From the NCBI GenBank assembly GCA_020205615.1, contig CM035170.1, positions 55,666,812 to 55,730,811 on the forward strand: DNA of 64,000 nucleotides, in the 5' to 3' direction. Shown here one piece after another: positions 34,246-46,462 of the stretch. Numbering within the stretch: position 1 is the first letter of the stretch; the number at the start of each line of letters is the position of its first letter. Both the position numbers and the translations under genes were made by a program. The notes under the pieces were generated by a model, which ran no database searches, was not told the origin of the DNA, and worked only from the letters and a program-made list of their open reading frames with translations. The stretch comes from Panax quinquefolius (lineage: Eukaryota > Streptophyta > Magnoliopsida > Apiales > Araliaceae).

Positions 34246-37200
34246 ATTCTTGCATCTGTAACATGATATATGAATACAGCAAAAAAAACATGATATATGA
34301 GCGACAAAGCAAGTATTTACTCATAATCTTTTCTCTCAATTCGTTCATATGATGTCTCTCAATTTCCTTTTCTCCATCGTAATTCTCATTATAATAGTTA
34401 GTGGGCCTATCTGGTTGTCTTCATGGCATACATATATATCATTTTTTGGTGCGATTTTTCAGTGTATACTTACAGAAATTTTCTTAATTTTTGCATGTTT
34501 GCCTCTAAAAACTCATCTTTATTAAAGATGGGAGCTGTCTTGACATGGCTCTGCTTAAATTATCTTCTGTTTTTCCTTATTAATCCTATGAAATAAACCA
34601 AGGAAGGTATCAAATTCTAATACAGTACAACACTACATCCTAAGGAATAGACAGCATTCACTTACGAGATTAATTTTATTGATTTAATGACCTATAATGG
34701 CATCAAAATAACTGCCCAAAGTGGAGTTTGTCATCCTTATTGAGCAACATATTGAATTTAGATTGTATTCTGAATGAAGCATTTGATGTTGGTTGCCTGT
34801 GGAATATGTTATTTAGATTGTTAATCATTTTCCCCTTAACTGTAATGGTATAGTAGACATGTCATTTCATCTGTTCATGCGGTCATGCCTTCCCTTTAAT
34901 CAGCTTATATATGGGGTTTAGACTACCTTCCTTAATAATCTGGTTATCAAATAATTACTGGTGAAGAAAAAACTAAGAAACAAAGTGAAGAAAACAACTG
35001 GCAACCAACTACCATTTAAATTTAGTTGAGTTACCTTATGCCAACAACAGGAAGAGTATATGCATTCTCCTCTTCCCTTATACAACCCTAAAAACCTTGT
35101 ATATATATATGGATGGGTCTGTTCTGCTGTCTAGAAGTGAGTCTTTAGTCTGATAGCAGGGTGCACTTTAGGCCTTTTAGCAGTCTGATAGCATGGTGAA
35201 CTTCATGGCATACATATATATAGCATGACTGATTGACTGTTGTATTTTAATTTATTTGACATTGTATTTCAAAATGTATTTAGTTGAATGTAATACTCAT
35301 TACGACAATTTTATTATGCATGCATATGTTATATCCTTTGTATCTAATTCTGATAATTTTTTTTATTTATTTGTTTAAGGTAACAATGAGATCATAAGTT
35401 TGATTGAAGACCCATCTGGACCATCTCAAGTGCCGAATACTCAAACTAAAAATCAACCTAAACTTATTGGTGATTCTCAGCCAGAAAATGTTACTGAGGT
35501 TGAAGTTGAAGCTAAGCATGGGAAAAAAAGAAAAAAAAAACCTCAAAACCATGGGATGAGTTTACTATTGTGACATTAAAAGATGGAACTAAGAAGGTTG
35601 AGTGCAAGCATTGCCATTCAAGGCTTGCTCTTCAAAATTCGGGTTCTACCACTCATTTAAATAGGCACATGAACTCTTGCTCTATTCGGCTGGCTTCAAT
35701 TTCTGGCTTCGGAAAACCCAAGCAACAGGTATTATCTTATCCTACTTTAAAAGTTGAAGGTAAAACTGGTAACTTGAATTTCTTCAAGTATGATAAAGAA
35801 AAAGTAAGGGAGCTTTTTGCTAAGATGATATGTGTGCATGAATACCCTTTTCGTATGATTGAGCATGAATTTTTCATACTATTTTTGAAAACTTTGAATC
35901 CAAGATTTGATCCCATTTCTAGGGTGATAGTAAGGACTGATTACATGAAGCTTTATGCTTTAAAAAAGAAAAAAATTAAGGCTCTGTTTGATGGTATTAG
36001 TAGGATAAGTTTAACTTCTGATTTATGGACTTCTAATCAAACTATTGGTTATATGTGTCTCACTACTCATTTTTTGGATTCGGATTGGAACTTGCATAAA
36101 AGGGTTATCAATTTTTGTACCATGGCACCTCCACATACTGGTCTTATGATTTCTGATTCTATTTTGCATTGTATAACTGAGTGGGGAATTGAAAATAAAA
36201 TATCGACCGTGACTCTTTATAATGCATCTACAAATGATTCTGCTGTAAGTCATCTTAAGGATAATTTTACATTGAAAGGTGGCCTTTATTTTAGTGGTAA
36301 AATATTTCATGTTAGATGTTGTGCCCACATTTTTAACTTGATGGTGCAAGATGGTTTGGGGATTATCCAAAATGTTATTCAAAACGTTCATGAGATTGTC
36401 AAGTACTTGAAAATGTCTCTATCTCGTCTTCATAAATTTGGTGAGATTGTGAAAAATTTGCAATTACCGTCTTCAAAAATATTGATCTTAGATGTCCCTA
36501 CTAGGTGGAACTCCACATATGCCATGTTAGAGTCTGCTTTGCAATTCAAGGATGTGTTCCCATTGTACAAAGAGAGAGACCTTCATTATAACTCTTTGCC
36601 TAGTAAGGAAGATTGGGACAGGGCTAAGAGGGTTTTTAAATTTTTAGAAGTGTTTAATGAAGCAACAAATGTATTTTCTGGCTGTGAATATCCTACTTCC
36701 AATTTGTTTTTACCTGAGATTTGGAAAATCAAGGAGCTATTGAATGAAACTATTGTTGATGATTGTGAATATATGAAAGAAATGGCTTACAAGATGAAAG
36801 AGAAGTTTGATAAATATTGGGAACAATGCAACTTACTGATGGTTATTGCATCTATCTTAGATCCAAGATATAAGATGCAATTAGTTATATTTTGTTTCCC
36901 AAAGATGTATGTCAGTGAGTTTGAAGCCAAGAGGAACTTAACACTTGTTCAAAATGCTTTGCAAGAACTATTTGACGAATATGTGTCACTTTACAATGCA
37001 GAACAAGTTGTTAATAGTCAATGTGGAACTTCAATTGCTAAACCAATGGTTTCTGTTGGTGGATCTAAGAGTAAGACCAAGAGTAGAGCAGAGTTTGACA
37101 GTTGGGCTCAAAACATGGACATTGCATCCCCATGTTTGAAGTCTAATTTGGAAATTTACTTGGAAGAAGGGAGATTGGTTTGTAATGCTGATGATAATTT

Positions 37201-37578
37201 TGATGCTTTAAAATGGTGGAAGGCAAACACTTTAAAATTCAAGGTTTTGTCTAGGATGGCAAGAGATATATTGTCCATACCTGTGACTACTGTGGCCTCT
37301 GAATCAACATTTAGTGCTGGGGGAAGGGTTCTTGACCAGTTCAGGAGCTCTTTAAAGCCCGACACGGTTCAGGCTTTGATTTGCACAGGTGATTGGTTGC
37401 GAGCTGAGTATAAGATTAAGAAAAGCATGATTGTAAGAATTAATTTATTTAATTGTTTTTACATAAATAAACACATATGCAAATAATATCATGGATTAAT
37501 ATTAGTTGTTTGACAATGTAAGCTGATGAAGATTCAATGCAGGAGGTGAGCTTGGAGACCGAAGTGCTGATACAGTGA
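34037..37578 (+). pseudogene. hAT-family transposase, nearly intact, one homopolymer frameshift and a lost catalytic Asp
   Basis: The proposed model is exon 1 at 34037-34058 (MEHFDAS), an intron to 35379, exon 2 at 35380-37432, an intron with GT-AG ends and exon 3 at 37543-37578. The 638-codon frame from 35570 holds a BED-type zinc finger (C12, C15, H29, H33), the first catalytic Asp in SDLWTSNQ (D151), RCCAHIFNL, a conserved PTRWNSTY (311-318) and the C-terminal hATC region with the catalytic Glu in ASESTFS (E578). The second catalytic Asp, usually in LDNAS, is Tyr217 (LYNAS). An A10 run (35531-35540) breaks the frame between the acidic N-terminal part and the BED finger; it may be a sequencing error. 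It would cut and join element ends in the nucleus, but the Tyr change predicts inactivity. Confidence 0.85.
34208..34243. repeat. TA dinucleotide microsatellite
   Basis: About 17 TA repeats lie in the transposase intron. A shorter TA tract lies at 33908-33932. Confidence 0.85.
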
Positions 37579-38102
37579 AGAAATTTATAATATATTGTTG
37601 ATATTGTGATACATTGTTGTTTACATTTTAGTTTTTAAATTGAACTATTGAACTGTTTACTTTGTTTAGTGTTGAACTTGGACTGTTAGACTTTGGTTAT
37701 TTTGTTTGGAACTTTGGATTTTCTTTTGAGCATTTTGGAATTTGGTTTATGAAATGGTGTCAAACTATTAGCTTTAGTGCTTGAGTTTGGAATTCGGAGT
37801 TTAAATATTTGACTTGCAGCCTTGAGTTGATAACGCACAACTAGTTTGGTGTAAAGTCTTAAAAAAGATAAGTTTCTTATCTTTTTTATTTTGACATTTT
37901 CTTTTATTTTTTTACTAGTTAGTTTTTTACTTGTTTCTTACCATCTTCAATATTTGCAGGATTTAAGCTTGGACTTTAGGCCTTGGATAATTGATTTGCA
38001 GTCATTACCAAGCAGTTGACATGCCTATTACTGCCTACTGGCTAGGGTTGTTGAAAGGTAACAATAAAGTCTCATTTTCCTCCATTTTCTTATGTGTTTC
38101 AG

Positions 38103-38174
38103 TAAAGAAATGAAAAGTTGTTTTACAAACTTCTAATTGATAATGTTGAGGAACTGCTACCAATAGTGTACACT
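38103..38174 (+). pseudogene. Captured fragment of NADP-dependent malic enzyme
   Basis: After an acceptor-like TGTTTCAG the plus strand encodes RNEKLFYK followed by [15 protein letters not shown]. This is the conserved N-terminal segment of plant malic enzyme, which decarboxylates malate to pyruvate. Homology stops after the Thr where the enzyme continues with a Pro; the frame then runs a few foreign codons to a stop near 38197. Only 24 residues are present, so it has no enzymatic potential. It lies about 0.5 kb downstream of the transposase on the same strand, and I infer capture by the hAT. Confidence 0.8.
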
Positions 38175-38579
38175 GCTGACCACTTTCTTGCCGAAGTATA
38201 GACCATTTCCCCCCTATGTTTTAAGTTTTTAATGCAATATAACTTTGAAAACCTTTATTTATTTTATTCTTATAGGCTTTGAAGTGGTTGGGGTTTCATG
38301 AATTTAATCCAATGGGGTAAGAACCATTCTCTTTTGATAACTTATGTATCTCATTATTGTTTCTGGTATAAGAATCTTAACATTTTTACCACTATCATGT
38401 TCATGGCACTGTTAAGCTTGAGATGGTTATATTATATATGGAATGTTAATTTCAGACTTCTTGCCCAACTCTGTAGTTTAAAAATAAGCCTATTGAATTT
38501 CTCAAATTGCCAAACTGTCCATAATGTTTCAATTTAGTTAATAATTACGTTTCTTTGATTGAGCTGTTATATTATTTAC

Positions 38580-38775
38580 AGAATTTTTGTGAAGGGCAGA
38601 CAAGCATTGACAATGGTGAGGTTTGGTGCTGAAATAGTTTTCAGTTCCAAAGATAGCACAATCACAGACGAGGATATAGACAGGATCATTGCTAAAGGAG
38701 AAGAAGCAACAACTGAGCTTGATGCCAAGATGAAGAAATTTACAGAAGATGATATCAAATTTAAAATGGATGACA
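38580..38775 (+). pseudogene. Captured ISWI chromatin-remodeller exon (CHR11/CHR17-like), part 1
   Basis: From MVRFGAEIVF (38610) the plus strand encodes SSKDSTITDEDIDRIIAKG and then KMKKFTEDDIKFKMDD, nearly identical to the segment after the helicase domain of plant ISWI ATPases. An acceptor (TTTACAG) lies at about 38580, and the first about 30 bases do not match ISWI. The donor is GTATAT at 38776. The codon split across this donor is completed exactly by the second piece at 55325 to give MDDTADLYDF. The fragment has no ATPase domain and no complete HAND or SANT domain. The intron now holds element G. Confidence 0.88.
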
Positions 38776-38816
38776 GTATATCAATTTTTTATTTTCACAA
38801 CTTCAATAATGCTATA

Positions 38817-39483
38817 TGTTGGGTCATGATATTTTATCTCATTGGGCCGGGTAGATTGGGCTTACTCCTTTAATTAATCTATTGGACCTTTATTATTGAA
38901 CCATGAAAGTCCTTGAGCCCAGTTATCCTATTATTTCCATTTTGACTTATAAGACCGGCCTGGTCCGAAGGGTCGATCCTTTGACATTTTAATATCTATT
39001 ATTTTGACTTGCAATGATGAAAAAAGCATGACGGTTGACTAGAGAACCTGCCATGCATTAATGTGGATGGGATTATAACCTACGGCCAGTAGAAAACAAG
39101 GACCAAAAGCAAGTGGATAAACTACATGCAATTTGGTAGAACCCATCGATCAAGGGGGTGTGTCGTAGTAGTAAGTGGGTGGCACCAGAATCCGCAAAAG
39201 GAGAGTATGGCTTAGCAAGGAAGTCTTCACAAAGAGGTATGTACACACATTTTTATCATTCATATTTACAGACACACAACGAATTATTATCATCATCTAT
39301 CTCAATACACTAGGCATTACATCCTCCATTTTGTTAACCTTGTGAACACGTTTACTGACTCTCACGCCTGAGCTATCCCCCGACTTTAACAAACCGCCAA
39401 GCTTTTGGGTGTTTATCGTGTTTATCGTGGCAGATCGTATGCCTTATGTGATTGGGACGTGGCGTAAGATCTTGGCGCTAACA
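38817..39483 (+). repeat. 5' LTR of element G
   Basis: It starts TGTTGGGTCATG and ends GCGCTAACA. It aligns with 54602-55262 but with short clustered differences (for example around 38846-38866 and 39085-39200). The interior begins TCAAGCGCTAGAAGGAGGGG, a primer-site-like segment whose tRNA I did not assign. Confidence 0.88.
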
Positions 39484-39574
39484 TCAAGCGCTAGAAGGAG
39501 GGGCCGCCATCTAGTGTTATTTAAATTTTCAATCACAATTGTTTAACTTACTTCTAAGATGATGAGGAGTAGAG

Positions 39575-41350
39575 ATGGTACACCGTAAAGGCAAAGCGAT
39601 GGTCGCCGGCTCATCATCGCCAGATTTCAAAGAAGGGACCGTCTGGTCCCTTCTAAAAGTGCTCACGAAAGCACGGCCTCTAAACACAACTCAGAGAACT
39701 TCGTCCAAGATCCACGGTGGAGCCGCACGGAAGTTGGTTTTCAACGCCGATAAGGAGCGTGATCCCGATCGTAAGTGTGGAAGGCTCACCACCGTGACTC
39801 ACCGCCAAGTGGTCAAGAGGATGAGTCGCCAAATCATGCGAGGATGGCGACGGGCAAGCGAGATAAGGCTTTGGAGGTTCATTAAAACAAAGGGAAGATA
39901 TAGCCAAACAGATGCTTCGTGGTCGAAAGTTAAGGGACGCAAGCATCTAGCCATGTTCAACCGAGAGACGGAGTAGTATAAGGAGATACCTCGGCGGGAG
40001 GGTAAGGAGCCGGAACATTCTATGATGTGTTCAGGGATCGCTCATGCAGTAGAGGAGATCAAGAGCGTAACACCCTCGGCCTCAAGAAGGCAATCGATGG
40101 TCGCTGGTTCACCGTGATCGCGCGATGATGATTTAAGAAGCGTGTCAAGAGAAATCGTGCGTAAACCCAAGAAGAGAGAGTACCGCAAGACAACCATTCT
40201 CATCATGGGGATGAAATTATACGTCCTAGTAGATCAAGAAGTCCCACAAGGGCAGTGGGATCGGCAGGAAGAGGTCGATCCACTCAAAGGCCGAACGTCG
40301 CTCAGAAGAAGGAGATCTCATCGCAACCCGGCGGTGTTGATTTTCCGTAAAGGAGTTGAAAGAACTCAAAAAAAAATTGGGCCGAGGTCCAACAGTGAAA
40401 GACACTCCTGGAAAGAAGGCGTCCCCTTTTTCCTCCAATATTCTCAAGGAGAAGGCAGATATCACCAAAAAGTTGCCTCATATGGAGAGCTATGATGGGT
40501 CCGAAGATCCTTATGACCATAGTCAGGCGTTCGACCGGCTGATGGACTATTATGACTTCACTGATGCTGCCAAGTGTCACACTTTTGTCACGACGCTGAG
40601 CAAAGACGCAAGACAGTGGATGGGGACTTTGCCATCGGATTCGATTTCCTCTTGGACCGAGCTTTGTGATAAGTTTCATGCACGTTTTGGAAGCAACCGA
40701 AGAAGGGGAAAGCCTACAGGTTCTTTAGCACAGATCCGACAGTTCACCAGCGAATCTTTAGGCCAATATGTGAAGAGGTTTAGGGAAGCGGTTGGTCAGG
40801 TGTCCGATCTTAATGATCTCCAAGTCGTGGGTTTATTCCGTAATGGGCTAGATCTGTTTAAGTCGGAGAAGTTGGTGAAGAAGTTGATGTTTCACCATCC
40901 GGTGCTCGCGTAAGCCTTTCGACAAGGTATAAGGCTATATTATCGTAGAAGAGGCTATGAATAGTCCGAAAATCCTTCTTTGAGCCAATTAAAGGAGGTA
41001 GAGGTTCCCAAGGTCAAGTTGATCGTAGAAGAATGGGGGATACAATCAGGGTCAAGGTAGTTCAAAGAAGTATAATAACTCGTGGCGCAAGCAAGGCGCA
41101 AGCCATGCACCTGCTTCGCCTCCAAGGTTAATAAGGTCTACACCCAATCGAACACGAGAGAGGTCGGTAATTTTGGATCAAATCGAAAACCAAATTTTCT
41201 TTAAGCCACCTCGTGATAATTATAGACGACGACACATGGCAACCCTCAGAAATATTGTGGTTATCATCAAGTCACCGCCACGCCACTTAATGAAAAGGTT
41301 GCAATTTAAAGGATTTCGTGGAGAAGAAGATTAGAGGCGGCTTGGTCGAT
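39575..41350 (+). pseudogene. Element G gag
   Basis: Positions 39575-39976 are a basic N-terminal frame starting MVHRKGKAMV. The capsid region is 40356-40913: SFSS-like NIL, then MESYDGSEDPYDHSQAF, a DARQWMGTLPSDSISSW segment and LGQYVKRFREAVGQV. This is the gag domain of Tat/Ogre-type elements. Positions 41230-41350 retain a degraded YCGYHQ segment where the nucleocapsid zinc site is expected. Frame changes near 40350 and 40915 split the gene. Gag would form the particle in the cytoplasm. Confidence 0.75.
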
Positions 41351-41499
41351 TCAAGATGTGGTCGAGAAGGACCGCCAGATCAGCAGACTATCATCACCGT
41401 ACTATTCAGACGGCTCAAGCCCTACCCATCCAAAATGCTCCAGTACCACCGCCAAGGCAAGTCGTTGATGTAATAACCGGTGGGTCTGTAGGGAAGTTG

Positions 41500-41870
41500 G
41501 TAGGGAGGAAGAGAAGGGCTTATCTTGATTCTTGGCCATGTATCCGTGATAGATGCTACCTCAAGATCGATGTACCATTCCAGTGAACCGCCATATCATT
41601 TACGGATGCGTATTATCCTTCTGAGCCCATCGAGCCGCATGAAGGGGCTCTTGGTGATCACAAAGACAAGTAGGCTCAGGGATGGATGAAAGCGCATGAT
41701 GATAGACAATGGGTCTTCGATGGACATTCTCAGATGCCCATGCTTATCGTAGAATGCATCTTAATGGGCACAAAATGGAGGTCGGACAGAGGCTCTCTAT
41801 ACTGCTTTAAGAATGACCCGCCAGAGAGTTGCAGGCACTATTGAACTCCCTGTTATCTTCGGCACAGCCT
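41500..41870 (+). pseudogene. Element G protease region, degraded copy
   Basis: This stretch aligns with the inverted copy at 50302-50598, whose frame is open and shows IDNGSS, an aspartic-protease active-site motif. In this forward copy the frame is broken around SEPIEPHEGAL, and the active-site stretch reads in several frames. Confidence 0.6.
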
Positions 41871-42329
41871 CTCAGCAGGTAGAGATAACGTGCAAATTCT
41901 ATGTTGTGCATGTGGATTCGGCTTACAACGCCATACCGAAGACTCCACGCTGACAGCTCTCCAAGTTGTGACCTCCATCCCACATTTCAAAATCAAATTC
42001 CCCACTACGCATTGAGTAAGAGAGGTGGTGGGAGACTTAGACCGCCCGACGATGTTATCTAATGTCATTATTTCATCCTAATGGGGTCAATAAATGTAAA
42101 AGACGATGGCAATTGAGATCTAACCCTTCACTGAGAGCAGCTCGGAACCGTTGGTGATCCCTGCAGGGGGGGCGGAGGAGATTGAGTTGGTTATAGGAAA
42201 GCCGGACAAGACAGTGAGGATTGGTTCTGGCTTACTGTAACCTCTTCTTCGGACGAACCTTATGGAACTCTTACGCTGCTATGTGGATATTTTTGCATGG
42301 GAGCCACAAGACATGCCGGGAGTTAGCCG

Positions 42330-43000
42330 AAAGGTTGCTAAGCATAAATTGGAGATAGATCCTTCGAAAAAGCCGCCTTAACGAAAGAGGCGGATATTTG
42401 CTCCAGAGCGCGAGAAGATCATCGACGAAGAGGTTACGAAACCGCTAGTCACCGACTTCATCTACGAAATTGATTACCCGTAATGGATAGCAAATGTGGT
42501 GTCAAAAGTATGTATGGAAAATGGCGGGTTTGCATCGACTACACCGATCTCAATAAAGCTTGTCCGAAGGACTTTTATCCTCTCGCCCCATATCGATCAA
42601 ATTTCATCGATGCCACTTCGGGTATGATTACTACTAAGCTTTATGGATGTTTTTTCAGGTTATCATCAAATATCCATGTGCAAAGAGGACATTCCAAAGA
42701 CAGTGTTCATTACACACCGTTTGGTGTACGCCTATAAAAAGATGACTTTTGGCCTTATAAATGCTGGAGCTACCTACCAAAGAATGATGAACTTCATTTT
42801 CGACAGGCAACTGGGGAGGAACATGGAGGTTTATGTAGATGACATGATCGTGAAGAGTATGCAGATTCAGAAGCATTTGGACGACCTGGAGGAATGTTTT
42901 CAGATCGTCTGCTATCGCTAATTGAGACTTAATCCGCCCAAATGTACTTTCTACCTTGGTGCGAGAAAGTTTTTGGGTTATCCGTCACCGTAGGGGCATC
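42330..43000 (+). pseudogene. Element G reverse transcriptase
   Basis: WRVCIDYTDLNKACPKDFYPL (in two short runs) is the RT fingers/palm segment with the Tat-type LNKACPKD. DVFSGYHQISMCKEDIPKT follows, then FGLINAGATYQRMMN, and the catalytic box VYVDDMIVKS near 42830-42860 is intact. Frames change near 42640 and 42920. Downstream PPKCTFYLG and GIEANPEKIQ (42935-43020) complete the thumb. It would copy element RNA into DNA. Confidence 0.8.
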
Positions 43001-43229
43001 GAGGCCAATCCGGAGAAGATCCAGCCATTCTTGATATGAAGACTCTCGGTCATTCAAAGACGCCCAACATCCGATCGGTAGGATTGTGGCTTTGAGGAGG
43101 TTCGTCGCGCCAAGTCTCATGGAGAGATGCCTTCCTTTCTTTGACACATCAAGGGGTCAAGAATGCGAAGACGCTCCAAAGGACTTCAGAGTGTGAAGAC
43201 GCCTTCCAAGGCATAAAGACATATCTGCC

Positions 43230-44070
43230 TTCCGCTTCCTTTATTAATAAAGCCCCGCCCAAAGAGAGAGACTTTATATTTATACCTTGCAAATGAGTTC
43301 ATTACGCGTAGGAGCAAGATTGGTTCGGGAGATCGCTGGGAAGCAAAGATCCGGCCTATTATGTCGCCCACGCCCCACGAGATGTCAAACCAGTATCCAA
43401 ATATTGAGAAATTTGCCTTTGCTTTAATAATTGCTAGTAGAAAGCTTCGATAATATTTTCAAGGTCGACTCTCGGTCGCCTATACGGATCGACCATCAAG
43501 AAGGTGATGGGCAAGCCGTAGGTTTCAGTGTAGACTAAGCAAATGGACTATGGAGTCATCCCCAATTTTTTATCGAGTACCATCCCCGAATGCCATCAAA
43601 GGTCAAGCTCGCCGATTTTATGGTGGAATGTTCATTCACCGGCAGATGCCGAGTTTCCTGAAGTCAATCGTCTGACGGGCAATTGCCGCTTCTTCAAATA
43701 GGATCGTAGGCTTGGACGTCAGATGCAGATGGATCCTCTACGATGATCATTAGTGGAGCAGAATTATTTTAATAAGTCCGGAGGGATTCAAGGTTCAAAG
43801 AAGCCATCGTGTTCGGGTTTAAAGCAACGAACAACGGTTTCGAGTAATGGTTGGATTAGCAGTGTCCGATTGGCAAAGAGTCTCAAGTCCAACAATTTGA
43901 TTATCTATAGTGATTCTCAATTGGTCGTTAAACAATTGTTTGAGATTATGAAGATCGTGGGACCTTGATAATCAAATACCGGCGTAATTAAGAGACCGAC
44001 TTCAATATTTCGCTTCGTATGAGTTTCAGAGCATAGAGCGAAATGACAATTCTATTATCGATGCATTGTC
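43230..44070 (+). pseudogene. Element G RNase H and second RNase H-like domain
   Basis: Around 43340-43400 the sequence reads PAYYVAHAPRDVKPVSKY, matching the first RNase H of Tat elements. Positions 43820-43960 encode SLKSNNLIIYSDSQLVVKQL, part of an archaeal-type RNase H (the SDSQLVV motif), as known in Tat-clade elements. Both are disrupted by frameshifts. Confidence 0.65.
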
Positions 44071-44369
44071 GGTTCGCCACTACAGATGCGTATGTTTTCC
44101 ACGGATCGGTATATATTTGGAAGTTTTGGCGAAGCAGCCAAGTGTTCAAAGACGAAGCGTTGATGTGTATCGAAATGATCTAGCCGCTTGGATGACCCCT
44201 CACATCGAAAGTATTTGGCGGATGGCATCCTTCCTTCTGATCGATGTTCGTCAAAAGAAGATTAAGTACAAGAGTGCCAATTTTAGTCTTATTGATGGGG
44301 ATCTCTATCGATTGGCATTTTCCTCACCATTGTTGAAATGTTTGGTTCCGTCCCGAGGTAGAGTATGCT

Positions 44370-45354
44370 CTTCTGAGGTTCACAAGGGTATTTATGGATC
44401 ATCATATGGCTGCCAAGTCTTTGGCTCATAAAGTACTTCGACAAGGATACTATTGGCCTACAATTTTCAAAGAAGCTATAGAATATGTCAAGAAATGTGA
44501 AAAATGCCAGCTTAATAGTCCGATCCCACATCAGCCACCGGAAGAGCTATATTCGATTTTATTTCCTATACCCTTCGCTGTCTGGGGGTGGATATATTGG
44601 GACCGTTGCCTAAAGCTAAAGGTCAGGTCAGCTTTGTCATAGTTGCTATCGATTACATGACTAAGTGGGAAGAGGCGAAACCACTTCGGTCAATAACGGA
44701 ACAAGAATGCCTAAAGTTCATAAAAGAGTCTATAGTGTTTCGCTTCGGGATCCCTAAGGTGTTGATATCGGACAACCTGACGCCAGCTCAGGGTTCAAAA
44801 TTTGAAGGATTTTTAAATGATCCGGGATTCAACACAAGAAAACTTCGTGGCTCATCCACAAAACGAATGGGCAAGTCGAGGTGACCAACAGGACGCTGTT
44901 GAACGGAATCAAGCGCAGACTAGATGAAGCTAAAGGGAGATGGCCAGAAGAATTGCTGAGCGTGCTGTGGGCATACCGAACTACACCGAGGACTACCACA
45001 GGGGATTCACCCTTTCGATTGGCCTATGGTACTGATGCCTTAGTCCCAGTCGAAATCGGATCTCCAAGTCTTCGGGTAAGTCAATTCAAAGAAATCTACA
45101 ACGACGAAGGACTGAAAGCTAACTTGGACCTGCTAGAAGAAGTCAGAGAGGAAGCTTTGCTCAAATTGGCTGCTTATCAACGAAGGGTGGCCAAACATTA
45201 CAACAAAGGGGTCAAACTTCGTAGATTCGAAGTAGGAGACTTCGTCCTTAGAGAAGCCGAAGCCTCTACGCCTCAAAACACAGGAAAGCTAATGCCGAAC
45301 TGGGAAGGGCCATATGAAGTGATCGAAGTACCGGGCCGTGTACTTATCGGTTAA
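44370..45354 (+). pseudogene. Element G integrase
   Basis: The zinc-binding N-terminus spans 44376-44520: a His-containing VHKGIYG, then HKVLRQGYYWP and CEKCQ. The core follows: DILGPLPKAKGQ with the first Asp, VLISDN with the second, and NGQVEVTNRT with the Glu, which straddles a frame change near 44870. Positions 44881-45354 are open and carry WAYRTTPRTTTG, PFRLAYGTDALVPVEI and the C-terminal NWEGPYEVIEV. Integrase would insert the cDNA; this copy has at least three frame breaks. Confidence 0.8.
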
Positions 45355-45500
45355 AAAAGGCACTAGATGGTTCCAGATCAAGAATACTTGGCATGTCAAG
45401 CAGCTTCTAAATATTTTCAATAAAGATTAAGTCAGTTTATCGGAAGTCTGTACACGATTGTTCGTTATCAATAAAAAGTCACTTTTTCATAATTTATCCT

Positions 45501-46045
45501 GGTCCTATTTGTCCTAAGGTCACTATGGTGTAAGGAGGTATGGTAGGACTCGCTGGCCATTCGATGGTAGCCCAAGGTCCTTATGATCCTATATTGATCT
45601 TATCAGGGTGGTAAGTCAATGGTCACTATTGATCCTGGTCCTATTTGTCCTAAGGTCACTATGGTGTAAGGAGGTATGGTAGGACTCGCTGGCCATTCGA
45701 TGGTAGCCTAAGGTCCTTATGATCCTATATTGATCTTATCAGGGTGGTAAGTCAATGGTCACTATTGATCCTGGTCCTATTTGTCCTAAGGTCACTATGG
45801 TGTAAAGAGGTATAGTAGGACTCGCTGGCCATTCGATGGTAGCCTAAGGTCCTTATGATCCTATATTGATCTTATCAGGGTGGTAAGTCAATGGTCACTA
45901 TTGATCCTGGTCCTATTTGTCCTAAGGTCACAATGGTGTAAGGAGGTATGGTAGGACTCGCTGGCCATTCGATGACAGCCCATAAAGGTCCTTATGATCC
46001 TATATTGATTTTACTAGGGTGGTAAATCAATGGTCACTATTGATC
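45501..46045 (+). repeat. 136-bp tandem array 1 (4 units)
   Basis: GGTCCTATTTGTCC recurs at 45501, 45637, 45773 and 45909, exactly 136 bp apart. The fourth unit diverges in its second half. It lies just downstream of integrase. Confidence 0.92.
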
Positions 46046-46462
46046 CTTGTATCTTGGCCCTTATATATTTGTTCTACCCCGAGAGGTAAGCAAGATTTCG
46101 ATGGTGCAAGGAGGATCGACTAAGTTCACCTCACACATGACTGATCTCACACTTCGGTATCGATGAGCATATATTACTTTATTTTGTTTAAATATTGAGT
46201 TCGGGCCATTTAATTCAGCTTAAGTTGAATCTCGTCCAAAAAAAATTCACTTTACTATATTTCATAAATTAATCATATATGTGCCATATCCGATTCACTA
46301 GTCGGGATTAGTTTATTAATATGAATTATTGACAAGAAATTAATCAAAACGTAGTCATGATCAAGATGCTTAAAAAGATTCATTCATTCATGTTAATAAT
46401 AAACCAATCCCATAATTACGTAAACTTTAAAGTAGTTAAATTTTTACATAAAATAAAAACAG

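Noticed and set aside
36023..36391. 122-codon minus-strand frame inside the transposase
   Set aside because: It is a shadow of the plus-strand hAT transposase frame.
37950..38320. Other possible captured exons around the malic enzyme piece (for example ALKWLGFHEFNPM at 38279-38317)
   Set aside because: Too short and not recognised; borders resemble splice sites but no gene could be named.
39680..39946. 88-codon minus-strand frame opposite G gag
   Set aside because: No match to the antisense gene of this element, and it lies opposite the gag frame.
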